A stretch of 64,000 bases of DNA from positions 62,001 through 126,000 of the forward strand of contig NZ_WMBT01000008.1 of the NCBI RefSeq assembly GCF_009708075.1. Reading direction: 5' to 3'. Positions 7,353 to 19,900 of this stretch are shown here, piece after piece (position 1 is the stretch's first letter; each line of letters starts with the position of its first letter). A program made the translations under genes and the position numbers. Origin of the DNA: Paracoccus lichenicola. GTDB lineage: Bacteria; Pseudomonadota; Alphaproteobacteria; Rhodobacterales; Rhodobacteraceae. The notes under the pieces are model-generated. The model was not told the DNA's origin. It saw only the letters and a list, made by a program, of their open reading frames with translations, and made no database searches.

Positions 7353-10300
7353 TCAGAACTTGCCGATCAGGTTCACGAAGACGCCTTCCTTCGCCTTCTC
7401 GACGGTGCGCAGGTCGTCGGACACACCGCCCCACAGATAGCCAAGGCCAAGCCGGGCATGGGGGGTGATCTCGCGATAGATGCCCAGCAGCGCGCCGTAT
7501 TCGGTCATGCCGGCCTGGGGGGCGTGGAAGGCGCGGACCTCTCCCATCGCATCCCAGCGGAAGACGATGCGGTAATCCAGCCGCAGGATGCCCAGATGCG
7601 CGCGGGACCGGGTGAAGTCCGAATCGTCGCGTTCGGCCTGCCTGCGCATCCGGTAGCCGTACTTGACCCCCAGCGTCCACCGCTGGTCCAAATCATAGGT
7701 CACGGCGGCATTCAGGATGTGGCTGCGCTGGCGCGGGCCGTCGGCGTCGCCGTCGATGTTGACCTGGTCGGCCCCCGGCAGATCCTGCAAATAGGTATAG
7801 CTGAACAGCGCGTTCAGCCGGTCGCTGGCGACGGGGCGATAGGCGTAGCCCAGCCGCGCCTCGACATAGCGGCCGTCGCGCAGATCCTCCTCGCCTTGCG
7901 AGATGACGCTGTCCAGCTCGCCCACAAGGCGCCAGTCGTCGCTGGCGCGCCAGGTGAAATCGCCCGCCACCATCCAGGTTTCCCGCCGCGCCAGCCGGGC
8001 CGGTTCGTCGGGCCGTTCGCGCCGCCATTCGCCGCGCAGCCGGGCGGATCGGTCCTCGCCGTCCGAAAAGGCGGTGCCCAGCGAAAATCCCGTCCGGCGC
8101 AGGACCGTGCCGTCATGTTCGCGCGTGCGCCCGGTCACAAGGCCCGCGTCATGCCGCCAGCGGGCGTCGGGCGTGTAGCTGACCCCATAGGTCGAGGCGA
8201 GCGAGCGCCTGCCGGTCACGCCGCTTTGCACGGTTTCGGTCGTATAGGCCCAGTCGTCGTTGATCCGGCGTTGCGCGCCAAAGGTCAGGCCGCGCCGTTC
8301 GCCGCTGGACAGGTCGTCGATCCGCGTCGGATCCTCGCGCCATCCCAGGGTATAGGTGGATGCCGCATCGGCCTGCCAGGCCAGGCCCGCGCGCCCGGCC
8401 AGGCCTTGGGTGCCGTGGGACAGTTCGGCCAGGGCGCGCAGGTTGCCGGTGATCGCGGCCTCGGCCCCCAGGCCCAGGCGGTTGTCGGCAAGCAGGTCGC
8501 CCGAACGGGACAGGTTCGCCTGGCCGAAGGCCCAGACCGACAGGTCGTCGCCCCGGTGCCAGGTCAGGCGCAGCGCGGCGTCGGTGCTGTCGCCGTTCTC
8601 TCCGCCGACCAAGCTGCCCGGATGGGCACTGTCGCGTTGCGCGACCTCGGCCTCCAGTTGCCAGGCGGCGCTCAGCATCCGGTCGATGCCCAGGCGGGCG
8701 CGGTTGTCGCGTCTGCCCTCGTCGTCGCGGAACCGTTCGCCCCCTAAGGTCAGCGCGGTCGCGCCGCCGATGGCCACGCGCCCGTCCAGTTCCTCGCTGC
8801 GCTGGCCCGCGCCGACGGTCCAGTCGGGCGCACTGAAGCCCCGGTCGCGCCGGTCGGCCAGGACCGCGACATGGCCTTCGCCGCCCAGGTCGGCCAGATC
8901 CAGCCGGGCCTGCACCCGCATTCCGCGCGCGCGTTGCCCCTCGGCCCTTGCGGCGGGGCCTTGCGGATCCCGATCCAGCCCGCCCGTCAGCGACAGGGTC
9001 TGGCCGAAGCCCGGGCCTTGGCTTTGCGCGATCTCGGCCGACAGCCAACTGTCGGCGCCCCCTGTCCACAGCAGATCCACCCCGGCCAGCCGGTTGTCCG
9101 CAGTCCCCGCGCCGTCCTGCGCCAGGGTGGATCCCAGGCGGAGCGCGGGGGTGGCCCAGGCCTCGGCCCGGGCGCCATGGTTGCTGCCGGACTCCCCGCC
9201 GCTGGCGGGGACGTAATCGTATTGCGCGACCAGGTTCACGACGTGATCGCCTAGCGCGCTGTCCTGCACCAGACCCGGCCCGTTGGCCGAAGGCTGCAAG
9301 GGTTCGTTCAGGATCACCACGCCCTGGACATAGTCGATGCGGTAATCCTGCCCTTCCACCAGACGGCGGGACGAGACGACCGTGTTGGTGACGGGGTTTC
9401 GCACCTCGACCAGCAGGGTCTCGGTACCCGATTCGATGTCGCGGTGGGACAGGAAATAGGCGCTGCCCCCGGTGCCGCGGAACACGTCGCGCTGGCTCAG
9501 CCGGTCGGTCGAGGCGGCATAGGCCGCGATCCGGCGGCGCGGGCCGCCATCCACGGCCACGTCCCGCGATTGCCACCCGGCCGAGGCGCCGTACAGCGTC
9601 CGGTCGGTGCGCACCATGCGGTCCAGATCGCCCTCGGGGCGGAAATCGCCCCACATCGCATGGCTCCGGTCATCCTCGACCCGCACGAACAGCCGCCCCG
9701 AGGTGGGGGCCAGGTCTTCGGTCGCGCTGTCGTCGCCGGTGGTGGTCCAGACATCGCGATCCTCGATCTGGCGCAGCACCTGGTCGGGAAAGCGGCGGGT
9801 CGCGTGGCCGAAGATGTCGCGCAATTCCGTGTCGCGCGTGTCCACGGACGCGGTCAGCCGCGTGCCGTCGGCGCGCACCCCTTGCAGGAATCCCGACAGC
9901 CGGCCGAAGCGCCAGTTTTCGTCATTGGCCAGATCGCGGCCCAGCGTCACCTCGGCGATGCCGGTGGCGAAGAATTCGCGTTGCGGCACGGTGACGCTGC
10001 GGATTTGGGACTGGCCGCCCATGGCGATGGCCAGGCCGTGATCGCCCGGCGGCATGATGCGCTGCAGCACGAAGCGGCGGTCGGCGTCGGCCAGGACCTC
10101 CTCTCCCATCACGGTCAGGCGGGCGTTCGGGGGCAGCGCCTCGCCCGAGACGGTGACCACGGCGCCGCGCACGGGGATGCCGCGCCGGGCGGTGCGGTCC
10201 TCGGCCTCGCCCGCGGCGATGACGGGGCCGGTCAGGTCGGGGCCGCCCGCCGCGCCACGGGTCAGGGGCAGGGGCGCGGTTTCGTCCAGCCGCCCGTCCC

Positions 10301-10958
10301 CGTCATAAACGCGCAGGGTGTAGAACAACGTTTCCGGGCCTTGGGCGGGCATGGTCCAGGCGGTCACGCCGTTGGGGCGCGTGGGCAGCACGGCCAGGGG
10401 GCGGCCGGGATGTTCGGGATCGGTCACGACCACCTCGGCCCGGGCGATCCAGGCGGGATAGTTGGAAAAGCTGCGGAACTCCACCCTTTCGCCCGCGGGA
10501 TAGGCGGTGCGCAGGTCGGTGGTGGACAGGTTCAGCATGGGCCGCGCGCCCAGGCCGTCCACCTGCACCCGCAGGCCCAGCCGGTCCAGGTCGTGGTCCA
10601 TCGCCCGCAGCCGGTCGAGCGCGGCGGGGGCGCCCGCGATTGTCCGGCGCGGCGCGGCATCCGCGGCGTCGGGGGCATCGGACGCCACGAGCGCCGCGTC
10701 GATCGAGATCGAGAAACCCAGATCCCCCAGGTCGCCCGCCGCCTCGTGCGCGGCGTTGGCGGGGGCGGGGCGGGCGACCACCGTGCCCGCGTTGGCGTGG
10801 CTGCAGCCTTCGGGCAGCGCGCCATCGGTCAGCGCGCAGCCCTGCCGGTCCTGGGCCAGGCCCGAACCGGGCGCGGCGGCAAGGGCGATGGCCAGGGCCG
10901 AACAGCCCGCCCGCGCGGTTCTGGAAAACCTGCTCATTCTCATCCGATTTGTCCGCAT
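7353..10958 (-). CDS. large outer-membrane beta-barrel-like protein coupled to the DUF11 repeat protein
   Basis: About 1200 residues. The ATG at 10958 overlaps the stop of the giant repeat protein (ATGA), so the two are translationally coupled. A signal peptide follows (RAGCSALAIALAAAPGSGLA|Q). Residues ~130-400 contain beta-sandwich segments (ARLTVMGEEVLADADRRFVL). GQDYRIDYVQGVVILNEPLQ, near residue 560, is a recurrent motif in large outer-membrane proteins of this kind. From ~620 to the end there are alternating amphipathic strands (RLGYAYRPVASDRLNALFSY, KYGYRMRRQAERDD), ending in a terminal Phe (FVNLIGKF) as in outer-membrane barrels. It lacks a TonB box and plug that I can recognise. The likely role is outer-membrane anchor or partner of the giant protein; this is inferred from coupling only. 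Confidence 0.75.
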   Translation of the reverse strand: MRTNRMRMSRFSRTARAGCSALAIALAAAPGSGLAQDRQGCALTDGALPEGCSHANAGTVVARPAPANAAHEAAGDLGDLGFSISIDAALVASDAPDAADAAPRRTIAGAPAALDRLRAMDHDLDRLGLRVQVDGLGARPMLNLSTTDLRTAYPAGERVEFRSFSNYPAWIARAEVVVTDPEHPGRPLAVLPTRPNGVTAWTMPAQGPETLFYTLRVYDGDGRLDETAPLPLTRGAAGGPDLTGPVIAAGEAEDRTARRGIPVRGAVVTVSGEALPPNARLTVMGEEVLADADRRFVLQRIMPPGDHGLAIAMGGQSQIRSVTVPQREFFATGIAEVTLGRDLANDENWRFGRLSGFLQGVRADGTRLTASVDTRDTELRDIFGHATRRFPDQVLRQIEDRDVWTTTGDDSATEDLAPTSGRLFVRVEDDRSHAMWGDFRPEGDLDRMVRTDRTLYGASAGWQSRDVAVDGGPRRRIAAYAASTDRLSQRDVFRGTGGSAYFLSHRDIESGTETLLVEVRNPVTNTVVSSRRLVEGQDYRIDYVQGVVILNEPLQPSANGPGLVQDSALGDHVVNLVAQYDYVPASGGESGSNHGARAEAWATPALRLGSTLAQDGAGTADNRLAGVDLLWTGGADSWLSAEIAQSQGPGFGQTLSLTGGLDRDPQGPAARAEGQRARGMRVQARLDLADLGGEGHVAVLADRRDRGFSAPDWTVGAGQRSEELDGRVAIGGATALTLGGERFRDDEGRRDNRARLGIDRMLSAAWQLEAEVAQRDSAHPGSLVGGENGDSTDAALRLTWHRGDDLSVWAFGQANLSRSGDLLADNRLGLGAEAAITGNLRALAELSHGTQGLAGRAGLAWQADAASTYTLGWREDPTRIDDLSSGERRGLTFGAQRRINDDWAYTTETVQSGVTGRRSLASTYGVSYTPDARWRHDAGLVTGRTREHDGTVLRRTGFSLGTAFSDGEDRSARLRGEWRRERPDEPARLARRETWMVAGDFTWRASDDWRLVGELDSVISQGEEDLRDGRYVEARLGYAYRPVASDRLNALFSYTYLQDLPGADQVNIDGDADGPRQRSHILNAAVTYDLDQRWTLGVKYGYRMRRQAERDDSDFTRSRAHLGILRLDYRIVFRWDAMGEVRAFHAPQAGMTEYGALLGIYREITPHARLGLGYLWGGVSDDLRTVEKAKEGVFVNLIGKF

Positions 10959-13900
10959 CACCGGCCTCCCGCCCCGGCCGTTCCGGCCCGGGCTTGCACG
11001 ACCGCCTCGATCGTCAGCGCATAGCGCCCGTTGGCGGGCCAAAGCCGCCGCAGGGCCGTTTCGACCTGGCGGATCCGGGCGCGCGCCGTGGCCCGATCCT
11101 CGCCCGCGGCCAGCTGATAGCTGATGCGCAGCACCGCCGGGGTGTCGGCGATCTGCGCCACCAGCTGGCGCAGCCCGGCCTGCAGTTCGGGACGCGCCGC
11201 GCCCCCGGCCCCGAAGGCGCGGGCGGACAGATCGACCCGGACCACCCGCGACAGCGTGGCGCCGAAGTTCATCTTGGTCAGCATCCCCGGCGTCACCCGC
11301 ACGACGCGCGGGTTTTCGGTCGTCAGGCGATAGCCCAGGGGCAGGGTGCGTTCGTCCAGCTTCAGCATGACGTTGGCGCCGATGTCGCGGGGCAGGGCCG
11401 CGCAGGGCAGGCTGAAGCGGCCGTGTTCGTCGGTGGTGACGGCCACCCCGTCGGGCGTGACCAGCCGGACCCCGGGCAGCCCCTTCTCGGTCCCCGGCGG
11501 GCCGTCCAGATTGGCCGCGCCCCGCGCGCCCCTGCCCCGGTCGGGTTCGCCGTTGAAGTGGCCGTCATGGTCGCCGTCGTCGAACACCCGCCCGATCACG
11601 GTGGAGCAGGCGAAGACCGCATCCACCTCGACCCGGATGGTGGCCTGCGCCTCGGGTGACACGGGGCGTCCGGTCGCGGGGCTGAAGGCCTGGGCGCGGT
11701 TCACATGCGCCCCCGGCTGCACGCCGCCGCCCACCAGGACGCTGATGGCGATGCGCCGGGTCTGGCCCGCCGCCAGGTCCAGGCCGCGCCAGACCAGGCG
11801 GTTGCCCGCGATCTCGGGTTCGGCGGCGGCGCCGTCCAGGCGGGCGCTGCCGGACTGATAGGTGAAGCCCGGGGGCAGGCTGTCCACCAGCGTCGTGGCG
11901 GTGGCGATGCCGCCCGCCTCGTTCGTCACGGCCAGGGTATAGCCCACCAGATCGCCCGCCAGCGCGGTGCCGCGGTCGGCGGTCTTGACGACGCTCAGCC
12001 CGCCTTCCTCCATCGTGGGCGAGGCGATGCCCGAATCCGACGAGGCCCGCACCCCCGAAACCGAATCGCCGATGGCCGTGGCCGTAAGCCGGACCGCGCC
12101 CTGCGCCGCGTCCCGCGCGGTGACGGTGTAGCGGTTGCCCTGGCAGACCAGGGTGGCGGTTTCCCCCACCTCCAGCCGGATGGGGCGGCAGGAAAAGCCG
12201 GGCAGATCCAGGTTCAGGCTGGCCGGGTCGATGGTGACGTTTTCCAGCAGGACATTGCCGGTGTTCGTCACGGCGAAGGCGTAAACGATCAGGTCGCCCG
12301 CGTCGAAGATGCCGTTGCCGTTGCGGTCGGGCGTGTCCGTGATGGTGATCCGCAGCAGGATTTCCGGCCGGCCCAGCGTGACCACCGTGGGATCGTTGGC
12401 GGGATCGCCGTCCGTCCCGCCCTGCCCGTCGGGGGTTTCCACCGCCTGCGGGTCGTCCAGACGCGCCCCGTCCGGGTCGGTCCCGGCATCCGACACGTCG
12501 GTCGCCTCCAGCGGCGTGCCGTCGCGGTCCGTCACCGGCGAGCCGTCGCGGGCCACCGCGGGCGCGCGCACCGTGGCGCTGTTCTGGACATGGCCGCGGA
12601 CCATGTCCCTGTCGGTCAGCGCATAAGTCGCGGTAAAGGTCCGGTCGTCGGACTGGCCCGGCTGCAGCACGACCGGCCCGCCCGCGACGGTCGCGATGGG
12701 ATCGTCCAGCCTGTCGATCCGCAGCGCCACGTTGCCGGTGTTGGTCACGGTGAAGGCGTATCGCAGCACGTCGCCCGCGTCCGGCGCCTTGTTGCCGTTC
12801 GCGTCCTGGTAACCGGCATGGGACTTGATCAGCGCGATCCCCGGCGCGCGGGTCAGCCGCGCCACGGTCGGGTCGTTGCCCGGATCGCCATCGGTGCCGC
12901 CCGCGCCGTCCGGCGTCTCGGCGGCGCCCGGCGTCGGAACCGCAGCCCCCTCGGGATCGGTCCCCGCGTCCGAGATGTCGGAGGCCGTCAGCGGCGCCCC
13001 GCCCGGCCCCGCGATGGCGCCGCCGTCGCCGCGCACCGCGGCGGCCGTCACGGTGGCGCTGTTGTCCACATGGCCGCGGTCCAGGTCGTCCTGGGTCAGG
13101 ACCAGGCGGGCGGTGAAGCTGCCGCTGTCCGTCTGCCCCGGCGCGACCACCGCAGGCCCGCCCGACACGGTGGCCCGCGGATCCGCGATGGCAGGGACGC
13201 GCAGCGCGACGTTGCCGGTGTTGGTCAGGGCGAAGGCGTAATGGACCACGTCGCCCGCGTCGTCGGCGCCGTTGCCGTTCGCGTCCTCGATCCGGGTCAG
13301 GGACTTGACCAGGACGATGCCCGCGGCGGGGGTGATGGCGACCTCGGTCGGGTCGTCCGTCAGCGCGCCGCTGCCCGAGATGTCGGACACGGCAGTCCCC
13401 GTCGCGGTGGTGCCGGTCGCGGTGGCGCTGTTGACCACGCGGCCCGCGTCGATGTCGGCCTGCTGCAACGGATAGGTCGCGGTGAAGGTGCCGCTGTCCA
13501 CCGCCCCCGGCGCCAGGGCCGGGATCGGCCCGCCGCTGACCACCGCGCCTTGCAGCGCATCGGCCAGGGTCACGTTCAGCAGGGTCACGGTGCCGGTGTT
13601 CGTCACGGTGAAGCTGTAGGCGATGGGATCGCCCGGCGCGGCAGGCACCGCGATGCCGCTGCCGTCGGCGGTCTTGACCAGGGCGATCGCGGGCGCGGCC
13701 ACCAGGGGAACGGTCGTGGGATCGTCGTCAGCCACGGTCGCGCCCGAGGTGTCGGTGACCGGCCCGCCACGCGGCGGGGTGCCAGTGGCCGTCGCCGTGT
13801 TCACCACCTGGCCCGCGTCCAGATCGGCCTGCGTCAGGGCATGGGTCGCGCTGATCATCCCGCTGGCGCCAGGCGCAAGCGTCGGGATCGGGCTGCCCAC

Positions 13901-16900
13901 CGCGCCGCCCAGCAGCGGGTCGGTGAGGGTGACGTTCGACAGCGTGACGTTGCCGGTGTTGGTGACGGTGAAGCCGTAGGAAATCAGCTCGCCCAGCTGC
14001 GCGGGGGCAGAGACCGCACTGGCGTCGGCGGTTTTCACCAGGGCGATGGCGGGGGCGGGGACCAGCGGCGTCTCGGTCGGGTCGTTGTCGGTGATGGTCG
14101 TGCCCGAGGTATCGGTGACAGCCCCGCCCGTGGGTGGAGTGCCTTGGGCGGTAGCGCTGTTCACCACCCGGGCCGCGTCCAGATCGGCTTGCGTGAGTGG
14201 ATAGGCCGCGGTCACGGTTCCGCTGGCACCGGGCGCAAGCGTCGGGATCGGGCTGCCCACCGCGCCGCCCAGCAGCGGGTCGTTCACCACGACATTCGAC
14301 AGGGTGACGTTGCCGGTGTTGGTGACGGTGAAATCATAGGAGACCAGCTCGCCCACATGGACCGGCACGGAGAGCGCGCTGGCGTCGGCCGTTTTCACCA
14401 GGGCAATGGCAGGCGCCGGGACCAGGGTCGCCTCGGTCGGGTCGTCGTCGGTGAGGGTCGCGCCCGAGATGTCGGTCACTGGCCCGCCTGTGGGCGGGGT
14501 GCCCTGGGCCGTGGCGGTGTTCACCACCAGGCCCGCGTCCAGATCCGCCTGCGTGAGGGGATAGGTCGCGCTCACCGTTTCACTGGCTCCCGGTGCAAGT
14601 GTCGGAATGGCGCTGCCCACTGCGCCGCCCAGCAGGGGATCGTTCACCACGACATTCGACATCGTGACATTGCCGGTATTCGTCACGGTGAAGCCATAGG
14701 CGATCAGGTCGCCCGCCTGCGCGGGCGCGGACAGGCCCGACACGTCTGCCGTCTTGACCAGGGCGATGGCGGGCGCCGGGACCAGGGGCGTTTGGGTCGG
14801 GTTGTCGTCCGCGACGGTCGTCCCCGAGATGTCGGTGACCGCCCCGCCGCCGGGCGGGGTTCCCTGGGCGGTGGCGCTGTTCACGACCACACCCGCGTCC
14901 AGGTCGGCCACGGTCAGGGGATAAGGGGCGGTCACGGTCTGGCTCGCCCCCGGCGCAAGCGTCGGGATCGGGCTGCCCACCGCGCCGCCCAGCAGGGGGT
15001 CGGTGACGGTGACGTTCGTCAGCGTGACGTTGCCGGTGTTGGTGACGGTGAAGCCGTAGGCTATGGGATCCCCCGCCTGCGCGGGCGCGGACAAGCCCGA
15101 CACATCCGCCGCCTTGACCAGGGCAATGGAGGGGACGGGAGTGATCGGCACCTGGGTCGGATCATCGTCCGTCGTGGTCGTGCCGGAGGTGTCGGTCACG
15201 GGGCCTCCGGTGGGCGGGGTGCCCTGGGCCGTGGCGGTGTTCACGACCTCGCCCGCGTCGAGATCCGTTTGGGTCAGGGCATAGGTCGCGCTCATCGACC
15301 CGCTCGCGCCCGGCGCAAGGGCCAGGATGGCGCTGCCAACGGCCCCGCCCAACAGCGGATCGTTCACCACCACATTCGACAGGGTGACGTTGCCCGTGTT
15401 CGTCACGGTGAAGTCAAAGGAAATCACGTCCCCCACCTGCGCAGGCGTGGACAGGCCTGACGCATTGGCGACCTTGACCAGGGCGATGGACGGGGCCGGG
15501 GTGATCGGCACCTCGGTCGGATCATCGTCTGCTGTGGTCGCCCCCGAGGTGTCGGTCACGGGGCCTCCGGTGGGCGGGGTGCCCTGGGCCGTGGCGGTGT
15601 TGAAGACCTCGCCCGCGTCCAGATCCGCCTGGGTCAGGGCATAGGTCGCGCTCACGGTTCCGGTGGCGCCGGGTGCAAGGGTCGCGATCGGGCTGCCAAC
15701 GGCCCCGCCCAGCAGCGGATCGTTCACGACCACATTCGTCAGCGTCACGTTGCCCGTGTTCGTCACGGTGAGGTCATAGGAAACCACGTCCCCCGCCTGC
15801 GCGGGCAATGAAAAGCCCGAGGCATCCGCCGCCTTGACCAGGGCGATGGAGGGGGCCGGGGTGATCGGCACCTCGGTCGGGTCGTCGTCTGCTGTGGTCG
15901 TGCCGGAGGTGTCGGTCACTGGCCCGCCACTCGGCGGGGTGCCCTGTGCGGTGGCTGTGTTCACGACCTCGCCCGCGTCGAGATCCGCCTGGGTCAGGGC
16001 ATAGGTGGCGCTCACGGTTCCGGTGGCGCCAGGCGCGAGGGTCGCGATCGCGCTGCCAACGGCCCCGCCCAGCAGCGGATCGTTCACCACCACATTCGAC
16101 AGGGTGACGTTGCCCGTGTTCGTCACGGTGAGGTCATAGGAAATCACGTCCCCCGCCTGCGCGGGCGAGGACAGCGCCGACGCATCCGCCGCCTTGACCA
16201 GGGCGATGGAGGGAGCCGGGGCGATCGGCACCTCGGTCGGATCGTCGTCGGTGAGGGTCGCCCCCGAGGTGTCGGTGACGATGGAGCCGTCCGGGGCATC
16301 GCCTTGCGTGACCGCCGTATTCTCCACCCGGCCCGCGTCCAGATCCGCCTGGGTCAGGGTGTAGGGCGCGCGGACCGCCTGGCTTGCCCCTGCGGCGAGC
16401 GTCGGGATCGGGCTGCCAACGGCCCCGCCCAGCAGCGGGTCAGTCACCACCACATTCGTCAGCGTCAGGTTGCCGGTGTTGGTCACGGTGAAGTCATAAG
16501 AAACCGCGTCCCCTGCCCGCGGGGGCGAGGACAGGCCCGACACGTCCGCCGTCTTGACCAGGGCGATTCGCGGCAAAAAGGCCGGGGCCACCGGGGTGGG
16601 CGAACTGCTGCCCGGGATCGCCGTGGCGCCATTGTCGGACAGGTCGGCCAGATCCGGGTTGCCCGTCGAATCCTGCCGCGAATAGGCGCCCTCGCCCGTG
16701 ACCGCAGCGAGGTTTTCATAGTTCCCGCCCGAGGGCAGCACCGGCGGCAGCGGCACGGTGGGGCGCGCGCGCAGCGCGAACTGGATGTCGCAGGTCGCGC
16801 CTGCGGCCAGCGTCACCCCCGTCGCCACGACCGGATCCCCGGCCCCGTCGAAGCCGCTGTTCCCCCCTCCGCAACTGCCCGAAGGCGCGGCGGTGATGGC

Positions 16901-19900
16901 ATAGGATCCCGGCGCCAGCGGATCGGTCAGGGGATTGGCCAGGCTGGCCGCGCTGCCGAACCGGGGCGCCGCGCCCGACAAGGGGTCGGTCACGCGGACC
17001 GTGTCCAAGGGTTCGCGCGAGAAGTTGCGGACCCGCAGGCGGAAGCCGGCCGTGAAGGTGCCGTCGGGATTGATGACGGGGGCCGCCACGATCTGCTTGG
17101 CGATGCCGATCTGGGCCAGCGGGATTTTTGGGAACAGGTATCCGTCAGACGGCGTCGCGGGGGGCAGGGCGATGCTGGCAATGCTGGTCGGGGCCGGGGT
17201 GCCGCCCGCGCCGCCCGCCGTGGTGGTGCCGTTTGTCAGCCGCGCCTCGGCGATGGCGGCGTGGCTGATCCGGTACGTCCCCTCGGGCAGGGCGGTGAAG
17301 CTGTAGGCGCCCGCGCCGGTCGTGGTCGCGGTGCGGTTGACGGGCGTGCCGTCGAAGGCCGTCCCCGTCAGCGTCACCGTGACACCCGAAAGCCCCTGGT
17401 CGGTCGGGTCGGGCAGGGCGTCGGCGTTGAAATCGCGAAAGATCCGCCCCGCCAGCGAACTGGCGTTGACGGTCACGCTGCCCGAATTGGTGTTGTTGGC
17501 GGGCACCACGTCCAGCGACTGCGTGGTCACGCTGGCGGTGTTTGTGAAGATCTGGCCCGTGGTGGTGACGGAGGTCACGCGCGAGGGCGCAGTGATGCGC
17601 ACCAGGGCGCCGCTGCCAAGCGTGCCCAGGTTGCAGGTGAAGCTGGTGGACCCCGCCCCGCCCGTGCAGGCGGTCTGGCCCGCCGTGCCGCCTAGGACCG
17701 CGATGGTGGGCGTGCCCGTCAGCTCGATCCCCGAAGGCAGGCTGTCGGTGAGGACCACGTCGTCGGCCTCGGACAGGCCGGCGCCCGTGTTGTTGCGCAG
17801 GTCGATCAGGAAATCGAAGGGATCGCGCAGGTTCACCGTGGCGGGGCTTGCGGTCTTTTGCACGATCTCCAGATCGGCGCGGGTCCGGGCGGTGGTGTTC
17901 TGCACGGCAAGGTTGTCGGCCAGGTTCGGCTCGAACCCGCGCGCCGTCTCGTTCGAGGTGACGGTGACGCGGTTGACCGCCACGCCCTTGGCGGTGGCCC
18001 CGCCGGTCACGCGGAATTCGACCGTCTGGCCCACGTTCACACGCGGCACGCCGCATTCCAGCGTGCCGCCCAGCGCTCCGACGCCGGGCACGCTGGCGCA
18101 GCTGCCGCCTGCGGGCAGGACGTGGCCCTGATAGGTGATGCGCGCTCCGGGCATCTGGTCGGTGATCGCGACATTGGTGGCGATCGAGGGGCCGGTGTTG
18201 GTAACGCGGATCACGTAATCGGTCGCATCGCCCAAGGGCACCGGATCGACGGTGTCGGTCTTGTTGACCAGCAGGCTGACCTCGGGGTCGCGAACCGGAG
18301 AGGACAGCTGGAAGCTGTTGTTGCCCATCGCGCTTTCGGCGGTGGTGGTGGAGACGGTCACGGCGTTGACCACCGTGGTGCCTTCCAGGCCCAGGTTCGG
18401 CCTCATGCGGATGGACACGGTGCGTTGGGCGCCGTTGTTGATGGTGCCCAGGTCGCAGGACACCGTATCGTTGCCCGGCGCCACGTCCGTTTCCGCCGCG
18501 GGCTGCACGGCGCAGGTGCCCGCCGAAGGGGTCGCCGACACGAAGGTCATCCCCGCGGGCAGCGTGTCGGTGATGGTCACGTGGTCGGCCGCCGACAAGC
18601 CGTTGGCCAGGTTGCGCGCCGTGACCACATAGGTGGACACCTGCCCCACCGCGAGGGGCGAGGGGCTGGCGATCTTGTCCACCGCCACGTCGGCCTTGGG
18701 CGTGACGGCATAGCTGGCGGTTCCCGCATTGTTGCCGTCGTTCGGATCGGGCGTGGTCGTGGACACGGCGGTGGCGGTGTTGGTGCGCCCCCCGGCCGCG
18801 CCGCCCGGACGGATGCCCACCTGGATGCGCGGGCAATCGCTGACCCCGCAAGGCGGCACCGTGTCGATCACGCATTGCAGTTGCCGGGCATTGCCGCCCT
18901 GGGCCGCGGTCGAGCAGCTGAACGCGCTGTTGTCCCCCGCGCCCCCCGCATTGGTGTCCACGCTGTAGCTGGCCATGCCGCCGGTCGCGGCGTTCAGGTC
19001 CGCGTTGACGAGGCCCGTCAGCAGATCCGTCACCAGCACGTCGCGGGCCGTGACCGGCCCGTCGTTGCGGATGACGATCGTGAAGTCCTGCACGTCGCCC
19101 GCGCCGACCGAGGGCAGGGCCGCGCTTTTCTCGACCCGGATGTCGGCGCTGTCGGGGCCTGTGGCCGCGGTGCCCGAGTATCCGGCGGTGTTGTTGGCGG
19201 TGTTCGGCTCGGGCGGCAGGTCGGGCGAGGCGACCGACAGCAGGTTCTGGATGGGACCGTCGGCCGTCACCTCGGCCGTGACGACCACGGTGGGGGCGGC
19301 GGCGCCCGCGGCCAGGGGCGCGCCCGCGCCATAGCTGCGGGTGCAGGTCAGGGTGGCGGGACCGGCCAGCGGCAGGGCGGGCGAACAGGACCAGCCGTTG
19401 GCCGTCACCGCGGTCGCGGTCAGCCCGGCGGGCAGGCTGTCGGTCATCACCAGCCGGCCCGCGAAGGGCGCGTTGCCCACGTTGCGCGCGCCCAGGCGGA
19501 AGTCATAGCTGTTGCCCACCACGTAAAGCGCGGGCGAAGGCCCGGACTTGGTGGCCAGCAGATCGACCTGCGGTTCCTGGATCGTGGCGCCGCCGTCGCT
19601 GGCCGTGTTGTTGGCCGTGTTGGGATCGACCGGCCCGGTGGCGGTGATGGCGGCGGTGTTGGTGGCCGGGCCGCTGCCGATGGCCGTGGCCGCGATGGTG
19701 ATCGGACCCAGGGCCACGTTCGACCCCGGCACCGTCCCCGAGGCCTGGGTCGCGGTGACCGTCTGGCCCGCGACCGCCACCCCCCAACCTGGAGCCGAGA
19801 CCGAATCGATTCGGTATCCCCCGGGCAGCGTGTCGGTGACGGTGATGGTCTGCGGCACGTCGCCGGAATAGCGCGGCGTCAGGGTGAAGGTGACGGCGTC

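Noticed and set aside
11705..15460. A 1251-residue plus-strand reading frame opposite the giant repeat gene
   Set aside because: It mirrors the 360-bp repeats on the other strand and reads as low-complexity Gly/Arg/His sequence without domains. The minus-strand frame has clear DUF7507 modules and a signal peptide.
13308..16557. Regular spacing that at first sight suggested a CRISPR or satellite array
   Set aside because: The period is 360 bp with no short repeat/spacer pattern, it is in frame throughout, and it encodes Ig-like domains.
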